Source: an uncultured Sulfurovum sp.
Lineage (GTDB): Bacteria; Campylobacterota; Campylobacteria; Campylobacterales; Sulfurovaceae
Direction: 5' to 3'
NCBI GenBank assembly: GCA_947311605.1
Contig: CAMZLC010000080.1
Coordinates: 1-13,792 of the forward strand
DNA: 13,792 nt
In this document: positions 7,194-13,792 of the stretch, piece after piece
Layout of the letters: each line of letters opens with the position of its first letter
Position numbering within the stretch: position 1 is the first letter of the stretch
The notes under the pieces: generated by a model
Told to the model about the DNA's origin: nothing
Seen by the model: only the letters and a program-made list of their open reading frames with translations
Databases searched by the model: none
Program-made: the position numbers and the translations under genes

Positions 7194-9140
7194 ATGTTTC
7201 AGACATTTCACATAAAAGATCTAGAAAAATTTCCAGAAGAACTAGACATACTCCTAAATAAACAACGCAGTATCATAGACACACTCACCAAATCAAGTGA
7301 ATATTGTTACGATAAGGTCCTCAAACCACTGCAAGACCTAGATGAAGAGCTAGGACTCTTTTTTACGCCTTTATCACACCTAAACTCTGTCATGAACTCA
7401 GAGGAGACACAAAAAGCCTATGAGGAGTCTTTACCTCTGCTCTCAAGGTTTGGTTCTGAGATGGCACAGAATGTTGCACTTTTTAAGAAAATAGAACAGA
7501 TAAAAGCTGACTCAGAGGAGGCTAAAACGGTTGTCAAACATGACATACGAGACTTCGTGCTCTCAGGAGTGAACCTTCCAGAAAAAGAGAAAAAACGTAT
7601 GGAGGAGATAAGCCTCAAACTTTCAGAACTCTCTAACAACTTCTCTCAAAACTTACTAGATGCCACCAACGCCTTTGAGCTCATCATAGAAGATGCTAAA
7701 GATGTTGAGGGCATGCCTCAGTCAGATATAGATGCCTCCAAAGAAGAAGTAGCGGGGAAAACAGTCTATAAATTTACACTGCAAATCCCTAGCTATTTAG
7801 CCTATATGACCTACGGACCTAACCGTGAATACAGAAAAGAGCTTTCACGTGTCTACAGTACAAGAGCCCCTGAAAATGCAGAAGTGATTGACCAGATATT
7901 GGCACTTAAAAATGAAAAGGCGAAACTCCTTGGCTTTGGGAGCTATGCGCGGTATGCCCTAGAAACAAGAGATGCAAGCAAAGAAGAGGATGTCTTGGAC
8001 TTTCTTAATGCACTAGCAGATTCAGCACTTCCTCAGGCCAAAAATGAGCTTTCAGAGCTTAAAGCCTTTGCCCAAAAAACTGATGGCATTACAGACTTGA
8101 CAGGACACGATGTAGCCTACTACTCAGAAAAGCTCAAAAAAGAGAAGTTTGCCTTTGATGACACCATGACCAAGCCTTATTTTGAACAGGAAAAAGTACT
8201 GGGTGGTCTGCTTGACATTGTCTCTGAACTCTTTAGCGTTACTTTTAAACCAGCTGATGTACCTACATGGCATGAGTGTGTCAAGCCCTTTGATATCTTT
8301 GACAATGGCAAACTCTCGGGTCGTATCTACTTTGACCTAGAAGCCCGTAAAGAAAAACGCGGTGGGGCATGGATGAATGACTGGGAGACACACTATATAG
8401 ACAGTGGAGGAAAAACACACTTGGCTTCTGCTTTTGTAGTCTGTAATTTCTCACCTACTACCGAGACTACACCTTCCCTCTTACGTCATGACGATGTGGT
8501 CACCCTCTTCCATGAGATGGGGCATGCTATTCACCACCTATTTGGCAAATGTAAAGAGCGTTCCGTAAGTGGCATCAACGGTGTGGCGTGGGATGTGGTG
8601 GAGTTTCCGTCTCAGTTTTTAGAAAACTTTGCCTATGAAGCTGCCATTCTTAAACGTTTTGGCTTTCACTATGAGAGTGGAGAGCCAATCAGCGATGAGC
8701 TTATGGCAAAGATAAAAGAGACCAAAAACTACCAAGCAGCCTTGGGCATCTTGCGTCAAGTAGAGTTCTCTCTGTTTGATTTTAAACTGCATCAAGACCT
8801 TTACCAGGGGGTAGAGGTACAAGCCCTGCTTGATAGCATACGAGAAAAAACCTCACTGCTACCTGCACCAAAATACAACAAATTCCAACACGGATTTGCA
8901 CATATCTTTGCAGGTGGATATGCGGCAGGATACTACAGCTACAAATGGGCAGAGGTACTCAGTGCTGATGCCTTTTTTGAATGTCTTGATGATAAAGATG
9001 GATTTGACAAAGAAAAAGCAAAAGGGTATAAAGAGTATATCTTAGCCAATGGTGGAGCCAAAGAGATGTCAGCGCTTTACCGAGAGTGGCTAGGTCGTAA
9101 GGCTAACGTGAAAAGCCTTATAGAACTTTATGAAATTTGA
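7194..9140 (+). CDS. prlC: M3A family zinc oligopeptidase (oligopeptidase A type)
   Basis: Cytoplasmic thimet-type metallopeptidase that trims short peptides, including cleaved signal peptides and protease products. With ATG at 7194 it has 648 residues, a little shorter than E. coli oligopeptidase A. The zinc site is intact: HEMGH at 440-444 (His440, Glu441, His444) and the third ligand Glu470 in WDVVEFPSQFLEN. The substrate-side GFAHIFAGGYAAGYYSYKWAE segment with conserved tyrosines is present near the C-terminus; together with SGINGVAWD these point to the OpdA/PrlC branch rather than PepF. The start at 7194 is preferred because a purine-rich AAAGAGAAAAG precedes it and the protein then begins MFQTFHIKDLEKFP; the ATG 13 codons earlier (7155) has no ribosome binding site. 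It is divergent from rplI and appears to be a single-gene transcript. Its partnership with HslUV in peptide turnover is only suggested by adjacency. Confidence 0.93.
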   Translation: MFQTFHIKDLEKFPEELDILLNKQRSIIDTLTKSSEYCYDKVLKPLQDLDEELGLFFTPLSHLNSVMNSEETQKAYEESLPLLSRFGSEMAQNVALFKKIEQIKADSEEAKTVVKHDIRDFVLSGVNLPEKEKKRMEEISLKLSELSNNFSQNLLDATNAFELIIEDAKDVEGMPQSDIDASKEEVAGKTVYKFTLQIPSYLAYMTYGPNREYRKELSRVYSTRAPENAEVIDQILALKNEKAKLLGFGSYARYALETRDASKEEDVLDFLNALADSALPQAKNELSELKAFAQKTDGITDLTGHDVAYYSEKLKKEKFAFDDTMTKPYFEQEKVLGGLLDIVSELFSVTFKPADVPTWHECVKPFDIFDNGKLSGRIYFDLEARKEKRGGAWMNDWETHYIDSGGKTHLASAFVVCNFSPTTETTPSLLRHDDVVTLFHEMGHAIHHLFGKCKERSVSGINGVAWDVVEFPSQFLENFAYEAAILKRFGFHYESGEPISDELMAKIKETKNYQAALGILRQVEFSLFDFKLHQDLYQGVEVQALLDSIREKTSLLPAPKYNKFQHGFAHIFAGGYAAGYYSYKWAEVLSADAFFECLDDKDGFDKEKAKGYKEYILANGGAKEMSALYREWLGRKANVKSLIELYEI

Positions 9141-9197
9141 CATTTTTACGCTAGACTATGGGCATTCAAGTTTCAAATGTGTAACAATGGTCAAATT
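9134..9197. repeat. Imperfectly spaced inverted repeat at the peptidase gene end
   Basis: AATTTGAC (9134-9141, across the stop codon) is matched by its exact complement GTCAAATT at 9190-9197, with a 48-base spacer. A further TCAAAT lies at 9173-9178. The arms are too far apart and lack a T-run, so this is not a standard terminator. It could be binding sites for a regulator or chance in AT-rich sequence. Confidence 0.35.
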
Positions 9198-9302
9198 GGA
9201 ATATTTAAGAACATCTTTATCTTTCCCTTCCTATAATTGTCCATGCTATATTTTGAGGATTGGCAGTGGGGGGGAACTACATACCACAGCTAAGGAGAAG
9301 TA
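9141..9302 (+). promoter_or_regulatory. Intergenic leader region of the sensor-kinase operon
   Basis: This 162-base gap has no gene. It carries a perfect TATAAT at 9232-9237 and a second -10-like TATATT at 9247-9252, either of which could drive the downstream operon; neither has a good -35. A run of seven G residues lies at 9268-9274, and AAGGAG at 9292-9297 sits 5 bases before the ATG at 9303. No clear rho-independent terminator for the upstream peptidase gene is visible. Confidence 0.45.
9268..9274 (+). repeat. G7 homopolymer in the operon leader
   Basis: Seven consecutive G residues lie 28 bases upstream of the start codon and downstream of the two candidate -10 boxes. Runs of G are the commonest phase-variable sequences in Campylobacter and Helicobacter, but they are usually eight or longer, so variability here is only possible. 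Confidence 0.6.
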
Positions 9303-10115
9303 ATGAGACGGGAATTTAAGGGTTTTCTGAGGGCACTGATAGCAACAGTGGCTCTTCTAATGACAACACAGGCAGCACAGGCAGAAGTATCAGCAAATGA
9401 AAAGGAGGCAAAACTCAAACTCGTAAGACTGGCATACGATACGGGGTATTTTGCCGAGGAGTTGACCAAGGCCTACCTATACAAGGGCAACCATGTTGCC
9501 GTAAGACAGGCCAGCAAAGAGATCAAAGAGTCGCCCAAAGCGTTTGAAGAGGCCTACAGAGTACTCAATCAATCCATCAATGACCCCAAAAACAAAAACC
9601 TGCTCCTATTTATGAAGATGAGCTATGACGAACTTTTGGATATGACAAAGCAGCCATACAGTCTAGATAATGCCCAGATCGCACTGGATCTCAGTGCCAC
9701 TGTTCTGGAAGGTGCCAGATTTATTGCCAACAGTCTAAAAGAATCCATAGGATTCCAAAACAAACATGTGCTCAATGGCTTCAGTATCTACTTTGAGTCT
9801 ATTGCAAAATACTATATGGCCTATCAAGCCGGCATCAAAGATGATAACACCATCAAGCTAATGAAAGAAACCGTAAAAACTGCAGGAGATGCCATAGAAA
9901 CACTGGCCAAATCTCCACACAATACAGTAGCGATGAATCAAAAGATGACCAAAGTACAAAGACTCTGGGGAATTGTTTATAAATTCTATCTAGATATTGA
10001 CAAGGGTGGACTCCCCTTTATTGTCTTTAAAACCTCCAATGACCTTGCAGAGACGATAAAGTCCTATGAGCTCGATATGGAAAAGGTCATGAATCTAGAC
10101 AAGGGTACCAAATGA
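9303..10115 (+). CDS. Exported helical PilJ/NIT-like protein A (unknown function)
   Basis: Not a gene I can name. The 270-residue product has a clear Sec signal peptide (residues 1-27, ending in QAAQA) and no further membrane segment, so it should be periplasmic. The mature part looks all-helical and seems to contain two related helical-hairpin modules, at about 38-113 and 158-232, joined by a conserved-looking helix at 128-145 (LDLSATVLEGARFIANSL). The pattern resembles the PilJ/NIT class of periplasmic sensor domains, though this is by eye only. It shares LDxS...EGAxxIA, AKYYM and LWG...Y segments in the same order with the next gene, so the two are paralogues. A strong AAGGAG site precedes the ATG. 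The stop overlaps the next ATG (ATGA), and a sensor kinase follows, suggesting an accessory sensing role; that is inference. Confidence 0.8.
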   Translation: MRREFKGFLRALIATVALLMTTQAAQAEVSANEKEAKLKLVRLAYDTGYFAEELTKAYLYKGNHVAVRQASKEIKESPKAFEEAYRVLNQSINDPKNKNLLLFMKMSYDELLDMTKQPYSLDNAQIALDLSATVLEGARFIANSLKESIGFQNKHVLNGFSIYFESIAKYYMAYQAGIKDDNTIKLMKETVKTAGDAIETLAKSPHNTVAMNQKMTKVQRLWGIVYKFYLDIDKGGLPFIVFKTSNDLAETIKSYELDMEKVMNLDKGTK

Positions 10116-10870
10116 GGCGGCTTGTCTCTACCGTTGCGTTTTTGTTAGGGACAACATTATTCATACCTGCAGCAACGCTGAACGACGTAAAGATACTGGA
10201 AGCATCGGAAAATATCAAATACCTTACACAGAATATCACAAAAAACTATCTCTACCTCTATACTTACCCAAACAAGCGGCACTTGAAAATAACAATTCAA
10301 GATGCTATCAAGGATCTCGAAAAGAATATCCAAACTATAGCAACCACGACAAAAGCAGAAAAGACAAAAGAGATTTTGGACTTTTTCGCTTACGAAAAAG
10401 AGCACATTAAACTGCTCCTTGATCAAAAACCTGATACCGCCAAGGCTTCCGAGTTTTTGGACTTTAGCGAGGCCTTGACAGAAGGTGCACAGAGCATAGC
10501 TGGTGCTATTGACTACAATTACTCCTTTGAGGACAGAATGTTTATACGCAGTAAGCGCATTGAATACCTTATGGAAAAGCTTGCCAAATACTATATGGTT
10601 TCAGGATTGAGCATCCATACAGCATCCATCAATGAAGATATGGCAAAGATAGTCACAGATGTAGAAAAAAATCTAGCCAAAATACAACAGTATACTTATC
10701 CGAAAACACTCAATGTACAAAAGACTTCCCTCTCTAAATTATGGGGCACCAGCAAGCACTACTATACAACTGTGAATGAGGTCAAGATTCCCAGTCTTGT
10801 GTTACTTGCCACCCAAGGACTACAAAATATTATGGCACAGATAGCTATACATCACGGAAAAGGGGAGTAG
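10112..10870 (+). CDS. Exported helical PilJ/NIT-like protein B (unknown function)
   Basis: Second exported paralogue, 252 residues, with a signal peptide ending near residue 21 (FIPAA). The mature protein is predicted helical, with modules at about 33-105 and 149-222 that resemble each other (IKYLTQNITKNYLYLY against IEYLMEKLAKYYMVSG) and a linking helix at 116-133 (LDFSEALTEGAQSIAGAI). The equivalents in the preceding protein occupy the same order and spacing, including AKYYM and KLWGTSKHYY. It has no cysteine and no recognisable enzyme motif, so binding or structural function is more likely than catalysis. Its start overlaps the previous stop by 4 bases and the kinase starts 4 bases after its TAG, so all three genes probably form one transcript and may act together. 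A role as a soluble ligand-binding partner of the kinase is inferred from context. Confidence 0.8.
   Translation: MRRLVSTVAFLLGTTLFIPAATLNDVKILEASENIKYLTQNITKNYLYLYTYPNKRHLKITIQDAIKDLEKNIQTIATTTKAEKTKEILDFFAYEKEHIKLLLDQKPDTAKASEFLDFSEALTEGAQSIAGAIDYNYSFEDRMFIRSKRIEYLMEKLAKYYMVSGLSIHTASINEDMAKIVTDVEKNLAKIQQYTYPKTLNVQKTSLSKLWGTSKHYYTTVNEVKIPSLVLLATQGLQNIMAQIAIHHGKGE
10862..10867 (+). promoter_or_regulatory. Ribosome binding site of the hybrid kinase
   Basis: GGGGAG in the last codons of the upstream gene lies 7 bases before ATG 10875 and supports that start. Confidence 0.65.
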
Positions 10871-10874
10871 ACAC

Positions 10875-13792
10875 ATGAAGGCATTCAGACAAAAACTACT
10901 CCTTTTGCTTATTTTGTTACCTCTCGCTGCTGCGATAGGCTGGCTCTCTTTTTATGCGTATCAAAACTACAGTACCTACAGAAGTGGCGAAAACAAGGTT
11001 GGCAACATTACGCTTATGAAGCAAGCTGGCATGGCACTAAAAAGCCTAGGAGATGAAGAGCTGCAGAGCGCCTTGCATATTGCATCCGATACCAATGCTG
11101 CCAACAATAGCAAAAGGCTGCTTGGAAGTCGAAAAACCACAGACAATGCGCTTGCCAAACTCAATCAGCTGATAAAGACCCATGCCAACCTCTCTGGGCA
11201 TCAAAAACGAATGGCACAAATTAGGGAGAATCTAAACTTTTTACGCTCCAAAGTGGATACGCTGAGCTCTGATTACAAAAGTATCTTTTTCGATTCCTAC
11301 CATGACAGTGTCACGCATATCCTCATTGGATTTATCAATCAGATAGCACAAAAATTTCCTGAAAAAGAGATGGGGAATATCCCCTCTCATTATGTAGAAA
11401 TCCAAAAATCCTATGAATTAAGTACGCTGGAAAATGCCTTTATCACACTCCAAGTCAATGGAAACAAGGCATTTAGTGACGAAGACCTTCTCCTGTGGGA
11501 ATCCATCCTTGGCCAGGCAAGAGTACTGGATTTTTCCGACATCAAAGAGAAAAAGATTTTACAGCAGTTAACACATCTCATAAATCCTGAAACTGACCAT
11601 GCCCTAACTCTAGAAAGAATCACTATTCTTCAGGATACCCATACTGGAAACTATGCACATAATGCTACACAGTGGATCAATCACTACCTACTCAAGCTTT
11701 CAGCCCATGAGTCTGCCGCCAACACCCTCCTTTCTAGTCTGAGAGATACCTCTCTCTCCCAAAAGGAAACGGTTAAGAATAGGGCGATCCAGTATCTATT
11801 GGGGGCACTGTTCCTGTTACTTGTGTTCTTTGTTTTATTGGGTATCTTTAGAAATATCAACAAAGACACAAAGCTCCTCGAGGAGACGCTGAAAAACATT
11901 GAATTTGACCTCAGCAAGGAAAAGAGAAAAGAGCTCAGAGTTATTGTTGACAAGAGAGATGAAGCAGAGATCTACCGATTCCTTGCCAACACTATCAAAG
12001 AGGCAAATCAGGCAAAAGATCTCTTTCTTGCCAATATGTCCCATGAGATCCGCACACCACTCAACGGTATTGTTGGCTTTACGCAGCTGCTCAAAGGTAC
12101 AGAGCTCAATAGCGACCAGAAGGATTTTATCGATGTCATAGAGGACAGTTCAGAAAACCTTCTGAATATCGTCAATGATATCCTCGATCTCTCCAAGATC
12201 AAAGCAGACAAAGTAGAATTGGAAAATATTCCTTTTGATGCAAGAGAGCGGCTTGAATCAGCAGTAGAGTCCTATGGTGCAAAAGCGGCACAAAAAAATA
12301 TTGACTTTGGTGCCTATATTGATCCCTTACTCCCTAAAACATTGATAGGGGATCCCACCAAACTGTCACAGATCCTGACAAACCTTATCAGTAATGCTGT
12401 AAAGTCTACCAATGCTCACGGAGAGATCAGTGTATTCATTGAAAAAATATCCGAAGACAATACACAGGCAAAGATAAGGTTTGCCGTAGAGGATTCCGGT
12501 GTTGGCATCACAGAAGAGCAGAAAAGCAGAATTTTCGAGGAGTTTTCACAAGCTGACTCAAGTACCAGCAGGAAATTTGGCGGTACAGGGCTTGGGCTTG
12601 CTATCTCCAGCAGACTCATCGCCCATATGGGTGGCAAGCTGGAGATAGAGAGCACACCAGGCCACGGATCAACCTTTTTCTTTACACTGGATTTGGAAAA
12701 ACAGGATCGTGGGGATGCCTCAGATGAATCCATTAAATATCCTGGATTTAGCGTAGGGCTGCTGCTGCCGGAGGAAGGCATTGACAGGCAAGTAGACAAA
12801 AACATCGAGGCCTATATTACTTTCCTGGGCGCATCATTTACAATCTACTATGGCGAAGATATTTACGCCTTAGACAAATCATCACTCCCTGATCTGCTTT
12901 TCGTTGACCAGCGTTATGCACGAAGAGAAAATGAATTGCAAAATTTGGTAAATATTGATACAAAAGTAGTACTCTTGGCATCAAGTCAGATCAAAAATGA
13001 ACCTGAAGAGGTGATGGCTAGTATCACAAAAATCATCTACAAGCCTGTGAATTTCAGTAAAGTTTCAAAACTCTTAGAGGAACTTACACAGCTAAGATCA
13101 ACAGATGCCGAGCAGGTACAAAACAAGATGCCTGAAACGGATAGATTCAAAGGGATGCGTGCACTGGTGGCAGAAGACAATGTTATTAACCAAAAACTCA
13201 TTATGAAAATTCTCAGTGACTTTGGAATGACCGTTACGTTGGCAAATAACGGTAAAGAGGCTGTCAACTTACGCAAGCAGAATGATTATGATATCATCTT
13301 CATGGATATCCAAATGCCTGTGCTTGGTGGTATTGATGCTACAGAGCAGATTCTTCATTTTGAAAAGTCCAGCAATCTTAAGCATATACCCATTATTGCA
13401 CTCACGGCAAATGCACTGCAAGGAGACAGAGAAAAGTATCTTAAGGCAGGGATGGATGACTACACCTCCAAACCTATCAATATCGATCAGATACAATTCC
13501 TTCTGGAAATCTATTCACCTCAAACCATCTCCAACATACCTGGAACACAGGCATTAGAGAATATTGAAGAGGATATCAGCCAACCAGAGAAGGGTCAATC
13601 GTCTGCCGCCTCGGTACAATCGTCCGATAGTGACCTTAATGAATCGCCGCAATTCGCTATGATACGGGTAGAGGAAGAAGAAGATGTCGCCTCTCCACAA
13701 AAAGAGTCTATACGGACAGAAGTGGCATCATTAAACATTGGAGATTTGCTTCTCTACAAGAAGTCGCCTCTCTCCAATCAAATCTACAAGAC
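10875..13792 (+). CDS. Membrane-bound hybrid histidine kinase with NIT-like sensor (partial)
   Basis: Sensor kinase, open for 972 codons and cut by the right edge. Order: membrane helix 1 at about 7-28; a large helical periplasmic region at about 29-305 that resembles the NIT nitrate/nitrite-sensing fold (start KVGNITLMKQAGMALKSLGD); membrane helix 2 at about 308-327; a short HAMP-like or coiled linker; HisKA with phosphoacceptor His390 in NMSHEIRTPLNGIVGF; HATPase with N503/N507, DSGVGI from 540 and GGTGLGL at 569-575; a weak receiver at about 625-745 (Asp678 in LLFVDQRY, KPVN present); a standard receiver at about 761-880 with Glu767/Asp768, phosphoacceptor Asp811 in IIFMDIQMP and Lys866; then an acidic, Ser/Gln-rich extension. 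No PAS domain is seen. A long phosphorelay (BarA/ArcB-type) is expected; an HPt domain may lie beyond the edge. The actual ligand is unknown. Confidence 0.9.
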   Translation, partial: MKAFRQKLLLLLILLPLAAAIGWLSFYAYQNYSTYRSGENKVGNITLMKQAGMALKSLGDEELQSALHIASDTNAANNSKRLLGSRKTTDNALAKLNQLIKTHANLSGHQKRMAQIRENLNFLRSKVDTLSSDYKSIFFDSYHDSVTHILIGFINQIAQKFPEKEMGNIPSHYVEIQKSYELSTLENAFITLQVNGNKAFSDEDLLLWESILGQARVLDFSDIKEKKILQQLTHLINPETDHALTLERITILQDTHTGNYAHNATQWINHYLLKLSAHESAANTLLSSLRDTSLSQKETVKNRAIQYLLGALFLLLVFFVLLGIFRNINKDTKLLEETLKNIEFDLSKEKRKELRVIVDKRDEAEIYRFLANTIKEANQAKDLFLANMSHEIRTPLNGIVGFTQLLKGTELNSDQKDFIDVIEDSSENLLNIVNDILDLSKIKADKVELENIPFDARERLESAVESYGAKAAQKNIDFGAYIDPLLPKTLIGDPTKLSQILTNLISNAVKSTNAHGEISVFIEKISEDNTQAKIRFAVEDSGVGITEEQKSRIFEEFSQADSSTSRKFGGTGLGLAISSRLIAHMGGKLEIESTPGHGSTFFFTLDLEKQDRGDASDESIKYPGFSVGLLLPEEGIDRQVDKNIEAYITFLGASFTIYYGEDIYALDKSSLPDLLFVDQRYARRENELQNLVNIDTKVVLLASSQIKNEPEEVMASITKIIYKPVNFSKVSKLLEELTQLRSTDAEQVQNKMPETDRFKGMRALVAEDNVINQKLIMKILSDFGMTVTLANNGKEAVNLRKQNDYDIIFMDIQMPVLGGIDATEQILHFEKSSNLKHIPIIALTANALQGDREKYLKAGMDDYTSKPINIDQIQFLLEIYSPQTISNIPGTQALENIEEDISQPEKGQSSAASVQSSDSDLNESPQFAMIRVEEEEDVASPQKESIRTEVASLNIGDLLLYKKSPLSNQIYK

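Noticed and set aside
9258..9285. Sigma54-type promoter around TTGGCAGTGG
   Set aside because: The GG of the -24 element is present but no GC follows at the required 10-base distance.

Overview
The window looks like a chromosomal segment from a free-living member of the Campylobacterota (Epsilonproteobacteria), plausibly a Sulfurovum- or Sulfurimonas-like organism. The main evidence is the order rplI-hslV-hslU-era, which is conserved in this phylum (Helicobacter pylori has the same run). The HslV sequence also opens with the MF-x-ATTI start and carries the IWRKDKMLRQLEAMM-type segment familiar from this group. Species-level placement is a guess. No tRNA, rRNA, CRISPR array, insertion sequence or phage gene is visible.

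Layout. (1) Positions 1-3753, minus strand: a tightly packed MSHA-type (type IV pilus) assembly operon running off the left edge. In transcription order it encodes a PilM-PilN fusion (MshI-like), a PilO-like protein (MshJ-like), a PilP-like small periplasmic protein (MshK-like) and a secretin (MshL-like, C-terminus missing). The genes overlap or are 2 bases apart, and a good sigma70-like promoter lies just upstream of the first. (2) Positions 3840-7093, minus strand: the housekeeping cluster rplI-hslV-hslU-era, covering ribosomal protein bL9, both subunits of the HslUV ATP-dependent protease, and the ribosome-assembly GTPase Era. (3) Positions 7194-9140, plus strand: a divergently transcribed M3A zinc oligopeptidase (OpdA/PrlC type) with all recognisable catalytic residues. 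(4) Positions 9141-9302: an intergenic region with two possible -10 boxes, a G7 tract and a strong ribosome binding site. (5) Positions 9303-13792, plus strand: a three-gene unit. Two secreted helical proteins, related to each other and reminiscent of PilJ/NIT sensor domains, are translationally coupled and followed 4 bases later by a large membrane-bound hybrid histidine kinase that runs off the right edge.

The first three blocks are conventional. The most interesting part is the last block. It pairs two exported sensor-like proteins, each apparently an internally duplicated helical module, with a kinase that has a large NIT-like periplasmic domain, HisKA and HATPase domains, one degenerate and one intact receiver domain, and a long C-terminal extension. 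It reads as a candidate periplasmic sensing system in which the soluble proteins bind a ligand or partner and modulate the kinase; that role is inference. No output regulator is visible inside the window.
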